Positions 53,590 through 63,749 of a stretch of DNA of 64,000 nucleotides are shown here, piece after piece. The stretch lies in the NCBI GenBank assembly GCA_965223435.1, contig CBDCWQ010000014.1:1-64000 (forward strand), written 5' to 3'. The stretch comes from CBDCWQ01 sp965223435 (GTDB lineage: Bacteria > Myxococcota > Kuafuiibacteriia > Kuafuiibacteriales > Kuafuiibacteriaceae). The notes below the pieces were generated by a model. That model was not told where the DNA came from. It saw only the letters and a list, made by a program, of their open reading frames with translations, and made no database searches. Both the position numbers and the translations under genes were made by a program. Each line of letters begins with the position of its first letter. Positions within the stretch are counted from its first letter, which is position 1.

Positions 53590-55251
53590 CTAAATCGCAT
53601 AAGCACCCCCGCCTTGGCCGTCGAGGGCCAAGCGATCCAAGACCACGTTCACACAAGATACGGTATCTGACTCTAGGGCCCGTTTGAGCGTCGGCTCCAG
53701 TTCGGCGGGTGACTCCACGTGAAAGCCCACACCACCGAAGGCCTCGACCACCCGATCGTATCGCGTAGGCGCAAGCAACGTTCCGACCGCACGCGACGTT
53801 CCATAAATCGCCTTCTGCGGAAGCCAAATCTGGCCCCAAGCCGCATCGTTGCCCACCACAACCGTGACCGGACAGTCAAAACGAAGACAGGTTTCATAGT
53901 CAAAGCCGTTGAGCCCAAACGAACCGTCCCCTTGGATCACCACAACCTTTCGCGCGGGATAAAGGAGCTTGGCCGCCAGCGCAAATGGGGCCCCTACGCC
54001 CAAGCATCCAAACGGCCCCGGGTCCAGCCAAGTCCCCGGTTCGTTGCGAGAGACCACTTTGGCGGCAACCGAAACCACGTTGCCACCGTCCGCAACCACT
54101 ATCGTCTTGTCGTCCAACACATTGGCCAACGCCTTCGCCAAACGAAAATGACCAATAGGCGTCGAGTCTTGCTCCTCGCGCAGCGCCTGCTTCTTGTGCG
54201 CCTGTGTTTCCAGTTCGCGAAGCTTCGCCAGCCAGGCGCCATGCTCCCGAGTCTCGCTGGCATGAACACACTGTGCCAAAACGCTCTTGGAGTCTCCGAT
54301 CAACGGGACCTGAACGTCGCGATTTTTGCCGATCTCCCGCCCGTCGATGTCGAGCGAAATCACCGTCGCGTCCTGGTGGATGGTCGTTTGTGCGCCGTAG
54401 CCTAGACGAAAATCGAGAGGCGCACCGACCAAAAGGAGTGCGTCACATTCTAGAAGCGCCTTTTTGCGAGCCTTCTTAAACACGTGAGGATCGCCCAGCG
54501 AAAAACACCCACGCGCCATACCATTGAAAAAGATGGGCACATCAAGTCTACGGGCCAGCGCCAATACTTCGCCCCACGACCGATCCCAATGGACGGCATT
54601 ACCCGCCATGATCACCGGTCGCTCGGCGTCACTCAAAACCCGCACCGCCTCCTTGACCATGGCTTCGTCCGCCAAACGCCCACACTTCGGGCGATACATA
54701 TTGGGCAGCGGAGCTTCATCGACTTCCACCGGCGTGGCCAACAAATCCCATGGAATTTCCAAAAACGCGGGTCCGGGACGACCGGTGGTCATCGCCCGAA
54801 AAGCGGAAGCGATATGCAAAGGAATGAGTTCAGCGCGCTCCACCCGCGCCGCCAACTTCGTCAAGGGACGAAAAAGAGCCACTTGCTCGGTCTCCTGCAA
54901 AGCCCCCTTCGTGCACAGCGCCTGAGGCGCCGCGCCCCCCAAGAGCAACACGGGCGATTCTGCATGAAAGGCATTGGCGATTCCGGTCACGGCGTCGGTG
55001 ACGCCTGGTCCCGCCGTCACCACCGCCACCCCAATGCCGCGCGTCAGACGCGCATACGCATCCGCCGCATGGGCCGCAGCCTGCTCGTGCCGGGTGTCAA
55101 CCACTCGGATATTTTCCGTAAGGCAGCCATCGTAGATCGGCGCGACATGAAGCCCAGACAACGTAAAAATATGCCGAATCCCCTCCTGGGCCAGCATGCC
55201 CGCAATCAGTTCCCCACCGGTCTTGGTGCTCGATGCCATCCCGAAAACCAT
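53590..55251 (-). CDS. Thiamine diphosphate-dependent enzyme (acetolactate synthase-like)
   Basis: A 553-residue enzyme with the three-domain layout of the acetolactate synthase superfamily. The N-terminal Pyr domain has the activating Glu in DTRHEQAAAHAADAYAR and the loop VVTAGPGVTDAVTGIANAF. The central domain follows (RPVIMAGNAVHW). The C-terminal PP domain has the ThDP motif GDGSFGLNGFDYET. It has features of oxalyl-CoA decarboxylase / 2-hydroxyacyl-CoA lyase relatives as well as of acetolactate synthase, and the substrate cannot be assigned. No small regulatory subunit gene (ilvH) is adjacent, which argues against the biosynthetic enzyme. ATG at 55251 is preferred over 55299. It forms an operon with the isochorismatase-like gene. 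Confidence 0.85.
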   Translation of the reverse strand: MVFGMASSTKTGGELIAGMLAQEGIRHIFTLSGLHVAPIYDGCLTENIRVVDTRHEQAAAHAADAYARLTRGIGVAVVTAGPGVTDAVTGIANAFHAESPVLLLGGAAPQALCTKGALQETEQVALFRPLTKLAARVERAELIPLHIASAFRAMTTGRPGPAFLEIPWDLLATPVEVDEAPLPNMYRPKCGRLADEAMVKEAVRVLSDAERPVIMAGNAVHWDRSWGEVLALARRLDVPIFFNGMARGCFSLGDPHVFKKARKKALLECDALLLVGAPLDFRLGYGAQTTIHQDATVISLDIDGREIGKNRDVQVPLIGDSKSVLAQCVHASETREHGAWLAKLRELETQAHKKQALREEQDSTPIGHFRLAKALANVLDDKTIVVADGGNVVSVAAKVVSRNEPGTWLDPGPFGCLGVGAPFALAAKLLYPARKVVVIQGDGSFGLNGFDYETCLRFDCPVTVVVGNDAAWGQIWLPQKAIYGTSRAVGTLLAPTRYDRVVEAFGGVGFHVESPAELEPTLKRALESDTVSCVNVVLDRLALDGQGGGAYAI

Positions 55252-55433
55252 GACACACCCCCCGGATGACCGCCAATCCAGCTCCAGAGCCCCCCCCAAC
55301 GCTGGGCTCCGATGCGGTGCTCCATCCCGACCCTCAGTTTCTTATCTTGACGAAAAGCCTTATTAAATCGCCTGTGCAACCCGGGACATCCTTTACGTTT
55401 TGGACCGGAGACCTGCTTTACGTTTTCCGCACT

Positions 55434-56594
55434 CTATAGAATCGGTAGCTCAATAACGCTCTTTGTTGAGATATCGAGATAACCGAGGTCTGTTTCCATA
55501 AAAGTAATTGACCATGTTCCATCCTCAACGAGTCGAAGTCCGATGTATTCGCCAGCGAATGCAGAGCCAAAGAAGATGGTTCCAACGCCGGCGAGGCAAA
55601 AGTGGCCACTCTTAGCCACCCGGCAGACGGCGTCATGAAAAGGGTATTCGAGGGCCGGGAGTATTTCCGGGATTTTCCTCTCAGCCTTGGCGTACGCCGT
55701 AACAGGAGTTTTCATCGCAAGCGCTTCATGTGGACGCTCTTCGTTGTAGGTCTTTCGAAAAAAATCGAATCTTTGCTGCTGAGCGAGAAAGTTGGCTTCG
55801 GGAGGCTTTGTGCACTCAGCCTTCAAGGTTCGATGCATGCGTTCGTGGCGTCCATTCTGCTGAGGGTGGCCGGGTTGAATCCGCTCTACCTCAACACCCA
55901 GCCGAAGTAGCCATACGGCGAGTCGAGAGAGTCCGAGACGACCTCTTGCGGCGAATGGTGAACCATTGTCTGAACGAATGGCATTGGGCAGTCCGTACTC
56001 CACGAAAATGCGCCACAAAGTTTGTTCTGCGTCCAAGCTGTTTGTATTCTCCAGGGCCTCACAGCCAAGGAGAAATCGACTGTGATGATCGGTGACCGTA
56101 AATGGATAGCAGTACTTGCGGTTCCCCAGCTTAAACTGCCCCTTGTAGTCCATGCACCACAGCTCGTTCGGCGCGGAAGTGTCTCGAAGTCCCGTTGGAT
56201 TCTGTGGCACCCGTCGACGTCTCTTTCGTTCTACGACCACTCCCGCCTTGTTCAAGATAAGACCCATTGTACTTGCGGCGGGCCAATGAACATCGGGTTG
56301 CAGAACTTCGAGCCGTTTCTTCAGCTTTTTTGGTCCCCATGTTGGGTGCTTTTTACGCAGCGCGAGAATTTCGTCGACCTTGAAACCAGGCGTCTTCTTG
56401 GGGCTTCGGTGGGGTCGGCTCGAGCGGTCTGATATTCCAACCGCCCCTTCCTCCTTGTATCGGCGAACAAGTGCGTGGCCTGTTTGACGGGAAATCCCGT
56501 ACTCCTTGCTCAAATCAGTGATTCGCTCGCCGGCGAAGTACCTGCTCAAAAAAACCATTCTTTCCGACACTTTGTCGCTCTCTTTCCACGGCAT
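55434..56594 (-). CDS. IS481-family DDE transposase
   Basis: About 386 residues. An N-terminal helix-turn-helix (GERITDLSKEYGISRQTGHALVRR) precedes an integrase-core rve domain with the DDE residues in NELWCMDYKGQF, AIRSDNGSPF and QQNGRHERMHRTL. The reading frame is intact from start to stop, so it may be active. The C-terminal 80 residues after YNEERPHEAL form a small extra domain. ATG at 56594 is preferred; a TTG start at 56606 is possible. Confidence 0.95.
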   Translation of the reverse strand: MPWKESDKVSERMVFLSRYFAGERITDLSKEYGISRQTGHALVRRYKEEGAVGISDRSSRPHRSPKKTPGFKVDEILALRKKHPTWGPKKLKKRLEVLQPDVHWPAASTMGLILNKAGVVVERKRRRRVPQNPTGLRDTSAPNELWCMDYKGQFKLGNRKYCYPFTVTDHHSRFLLGCEALENTNSLDAEQTLWRIFVEYGLPNAIRSDNGSPFAARGRLGLSRLAVWLLRLGVEVERIQPGHPQQNGRHERMHRTLKAECTKPPEANFLAQQQRFDFFRKTYNEERPHEALAMKTPVTAYAKAERKIPEILPALEYPFHDAVCRVAKSGHFCLAGVGTIFFGSAFAGEYIGLRLVEDGTWSITFMETDLGYLDISTKSVIELPIL

Positions 56595-56642
56595 CGCCGT
56601 ATTCAAGCGCGAAAGTGTAAAGCGGGTCTCCGGTCTATTTCG

Positions 56643-56852
<210 letters not shown>

Positions 56853-57971
56853 TCAGGCTCCCCTAGTACCCTCGTCCACGCTCAGCTCGAGCCATTGGCC
56901 AGAGCAGGCCTGGCCGTGAACCACCCACATCTTGCGCTCCCCAGGCGACATGATCACGCTTCCGTTGCTGCTGATGCCCCCGAAGTCGTGCCGGCAAAGC
57001 GCGTTCCCTGCGCCGTCATGGTCGGCGAGAAAACCACCCAGCCGGGTTTCATCGAGACGGCCTTCGTGGCCCTTCAGCAAAGACTCGAGGCGAGATTGAC
57101 GGCAACGCGAAGAACTGGAAGACACGTTGACTTCCAAGTCCTGGAGCGACTCCGACATCACGTGATTGCAGTGCACCATCCATGGCCCCTCCGTGGCGAT
57201 CACCTCTGCTGTTTCGGCGGTACATTCCATACAGGCAAACTGTCCTCGCCCGTCCATCAGGTAGTAGTAGTGAGCCCCCGCCCGCGGAGCATCCGAAATC
57301 ACCGTCTGGGCGCTTTCAAGCGATGTCGTGGCCAGCACTTTGTGAATGATGTCGAGATACCCCACACCGAGCCGAGCATCCCGGGTCCGGATGTTGGTCG
57401 TACCGATGGCGATGCCCGCCTCGTTCATCCCGATGAGACTCAAGCAACCCACCGTGGTTAAGGACAGCGTCGCTGGAGCGTGGACGGGCTTACGACGGAC
57501 CATCAGCACATAGGGCATATTGTCGGTCGCAAGATCCCAGGTCTGACCGAGCATTCCCGCACCTCGGCTCACGTGTTTGGGACCGAGCACAAAAGAAGAA
57601 CATCCTTCTTCCAAAGGGCGCCCCAAAAGCCCCGGATCCCCAAACGCAAGCACATCACGGAGATCCGTAAGCGCATTCATCGCCCAAACCTTTTCCAGTG
57701 AAAGCCCCGCCCCCCGGCCGATGCCTAGAAGCTCTTCGTAGCCATCCTGGTCAAACTCCGCGCGAAGCTTGAGACAAGAAGCCGAAACCTCGAGAACTTC
57801 GGCCTCCGAGACCGTTCGCCCGCCATAGCTTTGTGCCTGTTCTTGAGCATTGGCCAAGCGAGCCTCGTACAGCATCGCAATCTCTTGTCGGCAAGACTCA
57901 CCAAAGGCCTCACCCATCGCCTCGTAGGTACCCTCAAAAGATAACACGCGCATGGGTGTACTCTGTACCAT
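56853..57971 (-). CDS. C45-family autoproteolytic acyltransferase/hydrolase
   Basis: About 372 residues of the peptidase C45 (acyl-CoA:6-aminopenicillanate acyltransferase-like) Ntn-hydrolase family. The start has the family pattern LSFEGTYEAMGEAFGESCRQEI. The Gly-Cys pair in LEEGCSSFVLG (Cys124) is the expected self-cleavage and nucleophile site, followed by GQTWDLATDN. Later conserved elements include LIGMNEAGIAIGTTNI. Substrates of bacterial homologues are mostly unknown. ATG at 57971 follows GAGGGTGG and lies 13 nt after the bamA stop. The His/Asp-repeat gene follows at once. Confidence 0.87.
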   Translation of the reverse strand: MVQSTPMRVLSFEGTYEAMGEAFGESCRQEIAMLYEARLANAQEQAQSYGGRTVSEAEVLEVSASCLKLRAEFDQDGYEELLGIGRGAGLSLEKVWAMNALTDLRDVLAFGDPGLLGRPLEEGCSSFVLGPKHVSRGAGMLGQTWDLATDNMPYVLMVRRKPVHAPATLSLTTVGCLSLIGMNEAGIAIGTTNIRTRDARLGVGYLDIIHKVLATTSLESAQTVISDAPRAGAHYYYLMDGRGQFACMECTAETAEVIATEGPWMVHCNHVMSESLQDLEVNVSSSSSRCRQSRLESLLKGHEGRLDETRLGGFLADHDGAGNALCRHDFGGISSNGSVIMSPGERKMWVVHGQACSGQWLELSVDEGTRGA

Positions 57972-57984
57972 CGAGGGGCCACCC

Positions 57985-60423
57985 TCAAAAGGAATTGCCG
58001 ATACTGAATTCGAACAGGGGGCCTGTGGGATCGCTGGGCCTTCGGGTAAGCGGAATGCCCCATTCAAAGCGCAAGGGACCGATGGGCGAGAACCAGCGAA
58101 ACCCAAAACCTACCGACCAAAACAATCCGAGCGGCAGATCGAGATAATCGAACTCGGGGTTGTCAATTTGCGGTTCCCGGACCTTATCGCCGATGTAAAA
58201 ATAGTTCTCTTCTTCGCCAAATACGTTGCCTGCATCCAAAAACAGAACCCCCTTGATGCCTACGGCTTCGAAGATGGGAAACTCGACCTCTACGTTGGCT
58301 AAGAACTCCTTGTTGCCTCCTTCGACAAACACAAAGGTGTCGGAGCCGGGGTCGTAAAGGTCCGTGCCTCGATCATTCCTGGTCGCGCGCCGTTCGGGAC
58401 CAATGGTGAAGGGCAGGTAACCACGTATGGTGTTGATGCCCCCCATGATGAACTTCTCTGACGGCGAAAGCCCAAGATCCGCATTCGATTTGAGAAAACC
58501 ACCGCGGAGCGAAACCTTGCCCACAAACCCCCAAAACAAAGGATGGTAGTATCGAGAGAACACCCGATATCTCTGAAAAGTTCGTGAATCGGACGCACCA
58601 AAGAGGTTTGCGGACAGCTCCGCGGATGCCGAATGAAACATCCCCTTGGTGGGAAAGAGGCGGTTGTCACGGGTATCGTAAGTGACCGTCCCTCGGAGCG
58701 ACGAAATTCTTCCGGTGTTATTCAACGCGGCAAAGGCCGGCGAGCGGGCTGAAACTCCATCGGACCCTTGGCTCTTCACAAACTCGAGGGTGTAGGTCAA
58801 AAACACGCGAATCTCGTCCGTGATCGGGTGCCCTAGAGTCAATTCCCCACCAAACGCGGTGCGCAGGAAGTCCCGAAGCTGGGTTTCGGTGTTGAACGCA
58901 TTGAGCGTCAAGGACCACCGCGTATCGAGAAAGTAGGGCTCGGTAAAACGAAGCTGAAACAGCTGTCTCAGCGAAGAAATCTGAGCCGAGAGGGCAACCG
59001 ATTGACCCCGACCGAGAAAATTCTCTTGCGAGATCTGGGCCGTAGCAATGAAGTTTTCTGCCGACGAAAAGCCAGCACCGATCTGAAACGTTCCGGTTGC
59101 ACGCTCCTTAACCTCGACTTCCAGAATCTGTAGGCTGTCGTTCGCGCCCCGACGGGTCTTGATGTCCACGCTTTCGAAGTACCCAAGAGCCGTCACGCGG
59201 CGCCGCGACAACTCCCGAAGAGAGGCGGAGGTCAATTCGCCCTCGTAGACCCGAAGCTCCCTTCGAATGACCTTGTCCCGCGTCTTGGTGTTTCCAACAA
59301 TGTTGATGCGTTCGTAGTAAACTTTTTGGCCCTTCTGCACGTCGAAGGTCATATCGACGAGCCGCGTTTTCTGATCGATGGAGTGAACCGGCGTAATGTT
59401 GGCGTAGGCATAGCCATCGTCTTCATAACGGGTTTTGAGGGTCAGGAGATCTTGGGTCAGCGTGCTACGGTTGAAGACCTCTCCTTCCTCAAGCTTGGTG
59501 AGCTCTCGCAGCCGTTCCTCAGAATCGACAAGGTCACCGCTAAATCCGACTTTGCCCACCGAGTATTGCTCGCCCTCTTCAATGCGGATGGTGATGTAGA
59601 TGTATTTCAGGTCGGCTGAGATCTCGATGTCCGGAGTATCGATTTTTACATGGATATACCCATGATCGTAGTAATGAGAGCTGATGCGCAGGATATCGAA
59701 TTGAAACGCGTCTTTGCGATAAGTGCCCGCCCCCGAAAGGAAGGACAAAAGACTGCCTTCTTGGGTCTGCAATCCACTTTTCAGGAGCTCAGAATCCAAG
59801 TTTCGGTTGCCCACAAAACGAATCGCCCTGACCTCCACCTTGGCATTCTCAACGATGGTAAAAACCACAATGACTTCGTTCTCTCCAGAAGTCTCGATGC
59901 TCGAGTGCACCTCTGCCAAAAAGAAGCCTTTTTCATCGTACAAGTCTTGGATCTTTTGGACGTTCTTCTTGACCTTGGCTTCACTCAAAATGGTGAACGG
60001 TCGAATGTCGACGACGTCTTGGATGTCGCTGGTAGAAATGTCGTCGTTGCCACGAATGTCTACCCGCCTGACCGCCGGCTTTTCTTGAAGCTCAACCGTC
60101 AGAATCACCGCCTTTTGGGGGCTCTGTTCTCGGTAGACCGCAATGTCGTTGAAATAACCCATCGCATAGATGGCCCGAATGTCCTCCCCAACTTTTTCCT
60201 TGTCGTACGCCTCCCCTTCCCGGCTGCTCATCACCGCCCGCACCGCCGCGCCCTCGACGCGGCGCAAACCCACCAGTCGGATGGCCTCGATGGTCTCCGA
60301 GGAGGGGGGAGACCCCATGGCGGGCGCTCCGACCAGCACCGCAATCACCCCAAAAACCCCAAGGCAGATCCACCTCTGGGCCGCGGTCCCGAACACTGAG
60401 ATCAAAGAAGGAGGCCTCGTCAT
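57985..60423 (-). CDS. bamA: Outer membrane protein assembly factor BamA (Omp85)
   Basis: An 812-residue Omp85 protein. A signal peptide (CLGVFGVIAVLVGAPAMG) is followed by POTRA-type repeats over about residues 42-420 (IRLVGLRRVEGAAVRAVM, VRRVDIRGNDDISTSDIQDVV, VRAIRFVGNRNLDSELL, VGKVGFSGDLVDSEERL, YYERINIVGNTKTRDKVI), which gives five. The 16-strand barrel follows, with the family FIMGGINTIRGY (VRGF/Y-type lid-lock motif) and a C-terminal FEFSIGNSF ending in Phe. Five POTRA domains fit BamA rather than TamA. It inserts beta-barrel proteins into the outer membrane. It is followed 13 nt later by the C45 gene. Confidence 0.94.
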   Translation of the reverse strand: MTRPPSLISVFGTAAQRWICLGVFGVIAVLVGAPAMGSPPSSETIEAIRLVGLRRVEGAAVRAVMSSREGEAYDKEKVGEDIRAIYAMGYFNDIAVYREQSPQKAVILTVELQEKPAVRRVDIRGNDDISTSDIQDVVDIRPFTILSEAKVKKNVQKIQDLYDEKGFFLAEVHSSIETSGENEVIVVFTIVENAKVEVRAIRFVGNRNLDSELLKSGLQTQEGSLLSFLSGAGTYRKDAFQFDILRISSHYYDHGYIHVKIDTPDIEISADLKYIYITIRIEEGEQYSVGKVGFSGDLVDSEERLRELTKLEEGEVFNRSTLTQDLLTLKTRYEDDGYAYANITPVHSIDQKTRLVDMTFDVQKGQKVYYERINIVGNTKTRDKVIRRELRVYEGELTSASLRELSRRRVTALGYFESVDIKTRRGANDSLQILEVEVKERATGTFQIGAGFSSAENFIATAQISQENFLGRGQSVALSAQISSLRQLFQLRFTEPYFLDTRWSLTLNAFNTETQLRDFLRTAFGGELTLGHPITDEIRVFLTYTLEFVKSQGSDGVSARSPAFAALNNTGRISSLRGTVTYDTRDNRLFPTKGMFHSASAELSANLFGASDSRTFQRYRVFSRYYHPLFWGFVGKVSLRGGFLKSNADLGLSPSEKFIMGGINTIRGYLPFTIGPERRATRNDRGTDLYDPGSDTFVFVEGGNKEFLANVEVEFPIFEAVGIKGVLFLDAGNVFGEEENYFYIGDKVREPQIDNPEFDYLDLPLGLFWSVGFGFRWFSPIGPLRFEWGIPLTRRPSDPTGPLFEFSIGNSF

Positions 60424-60596
60424 GACTCCGGTTCTCCCCTGAACCGACAGAGAACCGGGTCGCCCTATAGCAGGAAGCCCCCTGAAAAGACACGGATCAT
60501 TCCGTTGTGAGCGAGCTCAAGCGCACACGCCTGCGCCATACCATGCACGGGTTTTCATGGATCCGGGACGACCCTGAAAATCCCCCTCCACCCGAC

Positions 60597-63500
60597 TCAA
60601 GAAGGCGCCACCCGGCCCCGCGCACCTCGGAGGCGCTGGATCCGGCCCCGAATGTCGTCGAGAACACTGTACATCGTCGGCACCAAAACCAGCGTCAGGA
60701 CCGTAGCCACCATCAAGCCAAAAATGACGGCGACCGCCATCGGCCCCCACCAGTCCGCGCTCTGGCTGCCGACAATCCACCGAAAACGCCTAAAATCGAA
60801 CGAGACACCCACCGCCATGGGGATGAGCCCAAGCATGGTGGTGACCGCAGTCAGCATGACCGGCCGAAACCGCGTCAACCCCGCAGCGATGAGTGCCTCG
60901 CGTTTGCTTTCGCCGCGGGCAACCAGTTGTTCGACATAGTCGAGGAGCACGATGGCGTTGTTGACCACTACACCGGCGAGCGAGATGATCCCCAAACCAG
61001 TCATCATGATCCCAAAGGAAGTCTTGGTGATGATCAACCCCCACAAGACCCCCATGAGAGACATGATCACGGAGGCCAACACCACCAGCGGCAGATCCAG
61101 GCGATTGAACTCGGTCACCAAGACCAACGCAATGAGACAAAGCGCCACCAAAAACGCATTGGCCAAAAAGACCTGGGCATCTCTTTGCTCGTCGTCGGCG
61201 CCCCCAAGACGAGCGCGAAACCCCGCCGGGGTGTTGATCTCCTCAAGGCGGCGTTCAACCCGCCCCCGAACCTCGTTTTGGTTGTACCCTTCGGCTACGT
61301 CCCCCTCGATGGTCACCACCAAGTCTTGATCAATGTGGCGAATGGCCCCCCGGCCGCCGACCAGCGCAAAATTGGCCACAGAGGACAAAGGTACAAAAAA
61401 ACTACCGATCGCATTGTCGTTGCTTCCGGGTACCCTCATCGAAAGCACGCTTTCCAGATCGTCTCGAAACTCAGGCGCGAGCTCCACCAAAATGTCGTAC
61501 TCGTCGTCGCCATCACGAAGTTTCGAAGCCTCGGCCCCCGCAACCGCGGTTCTCACCGTCCGCCCGATGTCGCGGGTGCTGACGCCGACGCGCTTGGCGG
61601 CCCCGCGCTTGATTCGAAGGCGCATTTCCGGCCGACCCACCCGATAGTCGTCTGAAAGATCTGTCACCCCCTCCACCGAAGCCAGCGAGCGACGAACCGC
61701 AAGGGCAAAGGCACCCACCTCGTCAAAGTCTTTTCCCGAGACCTCAACCGAAATGGGTTTGCCCACCGGAGGCCCCATGCGCTCTTTCTCCACCGAAATC
61801 TTCGCCCCCGGAATGTCGACAGCTCGCGCGCGGATTCGGTCTACGGTCTGACTTGTCGGCTCGACGCGCGCCTTCTCGCCCGCCACTCGGGTATTGTCGT
61901 CTGCGGGAAACTCCACCGTAATTCTGGCCAAGTGGGGCGCGGCCTGGGCCCCGGCCATGGGATCACCACCACCGCTGAGACCGGTCTCGGCCACAAAAAT
62001 ATCGACGTTCGGTTCCTCGCTCAAAATAGCCTCAACCTGGCGAACCACAAGGTCTGTGGCATCCAGGTCCGTGCCGTCCGGCGCACGCACGGTAATGGTC
62101 GCTCGATTCGGCTCGGTTTCGGCGAAAAACTCGGTCCCGTGGTTCCAAAACCCATACGCGACAAAACTCCCGATAAGAGCCAGGGTTCCCGCAAGCAAAG
62201 ATCGGTACCGGTGGTCGATGGACCACTCTAAAACGCGGCGGTAGAAAAAAATCACACGACCCGAGCGGGCTTCCTTGACCGGGTCGGCTCGCCGCTTCAT
62301 CAGTTTGGCACAAAACACCGGCAGAGCAACCACCGCAACCACCAAGGAAGACAGCAAGACAATGATCACCGTCTTCGGCATATAGCCCATGAACTGCCCC
62401 ATCACCCCCTCCCAGAAAAGAAGAGGAAAGAAGGCCGCCACAGTGGTGGCGGTCGAAGCCAGCACGGCACCCGCGACTTCCTTGGTTCCGCGCACCGCCG
62501 CAGTCACCGCATTTTCGCCCAGCTCCACATGCCGGTAAATGTTCTCCACCAAGACGATGGCGTTGTCGACCAACATCCCGAGAGCCAAGATCAGCGAAAA
62601 AAGAACGATCATGTTGAGGGTCATCCCAAAGGCCCAAATGGCGAGCATCGCAAGAAACATCGACAACGGAATCGCCGCTGCGACGAACAGGCTGTTTCGC
62701 ACGCCCATCGAGAAAAGAATGACGCCCACGACCAAGATCAACGCGGTCATGATTCCGTTTTCGAGCTCACTGACCATGTCTTGAACAAACTTAGATTGAT
62801 CGCCCAAAGAACGAAAACGCACGCCCTTGGGCCACCCTTTTTTGTGTCGGGCGGCCTCCGCTTTGGCCCGGTTCGCAACTTCTAAGATATTGGCACCGGT
62901 TCGCTTGCTGATCGCAATCGACACCGCGGCCTCGCCATTCATTCGAGCGTAGCTTTCTCGGTCCTCGTGGACGTCCATAACCCGGGCGAGGTCGCGCACA
63001 AAAACCGGACGGTCGCCCACACGCTTCACGGCTACGTTTTCAATTTCGCTTGCCATCGAAAACTCGCCGGGCACCCGTAAAAGAAAACTTGCTGAACCCA
63101 CCCGAAGGTCGCCACCTGGGATATTCACATTCTCGCTGGCTATGGCTGCCAAGACGTCATCTAAAGAAAGCTGATAGTGCTGAAGCCGATAGGGGTCAAC
63201 TTGCACACGGATCTGCCGCTCTCTGCCACCCGTCAAAACCGCATCCAACACGCCGCCGTCCTGACGAATATCCTCAGCCAGAGACTCCCCGAGGTCCTTG
63301 AGCACCGTTTCGTCTACGGGCCCCGCGACCGTCAGAATCAGGATCGGAAATTCGCTGAAGGAGATCTCGGTCACCTCTGTTTCCAAAACATCGTCGGGGA
63401 GGTCGGGACGCACGCGGCTCACCCGATCGCGCACCCGTTGAAGCGCATCTTCGATCACCACCGAGGGTGAAAACTCGAGGGTGATGATGCTCGCCCCCTC

Positions 63501-63749
63501 CGCGGAGGTTGACGACATTTTTTTCACATCGGTGAGCGACGAAAGTTCGTTTTCGAGAGGAATCGTGACCAGGCCCTCGATGTCCTCAGGGGAGACGCCG
63601 ATGTACGGCGTGCTCACCAGCACTACAGGGATTTCTACATCCGGAGAGGCTTCCCGAGGCAAGCCGGAGTAGGTTTTGAGCCCAAAAACGACAACACAGA
63701 AAACCAGTAAAATGACGGTTGTGCTTCGCCGGATAAGCTCATTGAGCAT
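60597..63749 (-). CDS. RND efflux transporter permease (HAE1/AcrB-like)
   Basis: A 1,050-residue inner-membrane proton antiporter. It has the RND layout: TM1 (TTVILLVFCVVVFGL), a large periplasmic loop, TM2-6, a second loop, TM8-12. The proton-relay Asp is in TM4 (LILALGMLVDNAIVLVENIYR), and the second half mirrors it (GVVVNNAIVLLDYVEQLV). Start SPDVEIPVVLVSTPYIG is typical of the group. The ATG at 63749 overlaps the stop of the adaptor gene by 11 nt. No outer-membrane channel gene is in the window. Substrates are unknown. Confidence 0.95.
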   Translation of the reverse strand: MLNELIRRSTTVILLVFCVVVFGLKTYSGLPREASPDVEIPVVLVSTPYIGVSPEDIEGLVTIPLENELSSLTDVKKMSSTSAEGASIITLEFSPSVVIEDALQRVRDRVSRVRPDLPDDVLETEVTEISFSEFPILILTVAGPVDETVLKDLGESLAEDIRQDGGVLDAVLTGGRERQIRVQVDPYRLQHYQLSLDDVLAAIASENVNIPGGDLRVGSASFLLRVPGEFSMASEIENVAVKRVGDRPVFVRDLARVMDVHEDRESYARMNGEAAVSIAISKRTGANILEVANRAKAEAARHKKGWPKGVRFRSLGDQSKFVQDMVSELENGIMTALILVVGVILFSMGVRNSLFVAAAIPLSMFLAMLAIWAFGMTLNMIVLFSLILALGMLVDNAIVLVENIYRHVELGENAVTAAVRGTKEVAGAVLASTATTVAAFFPLLFWEGVMGQFMGYMPKTVIIVLLSSLVVAVVALPVFCAKLMKRRADPVKEARSGRVIFFYRRVLEWSIDHRYRSLLAGTLALIGSFVAYGFWNHGTEFFAETEPNRATITVRAPDGTDLDATDLVVRQVEAILSEEPNVDIFVAETGLSGGGDPMAGAQAAPHLARITVEFPADDNTRVAGEKARVEPTSQTVDRIRARAVDIPGAKISVEKERMGPPVGKPISVEVSGKDFDEVGAFALAVRRSLASVEGVTDLSDDYRVGRPEMRLRIKRGAAKRVGVSTRDIGRTVRTAVAGAEASKLRDGDDEYDILVELAPEFRDDLESVLSMRVPGSNDNAIGSFFVPLSSVANFALVGGRGAIRHIDQDLVVTIEGDVAEGYNQNEVRGRVERRLEEINTPAGFRARLGGADDEQRDAQVFLANAFLVALCLIALVLVTEFNRLDLPLVVLASVIMSLMGVLWGLIITKTSFGIMMTGLGIISLAGVVVNNAIVLLDYVEQLVARGESKREALIAAGLTRFRPVMLTAVTTMLGLIPMAVGVSFDFRRFRWIVGSQSADWWGPMAVAVIFGLMVATVLTLVLVPTMYSVLDDIRGRIQRLRGARGRVAPS

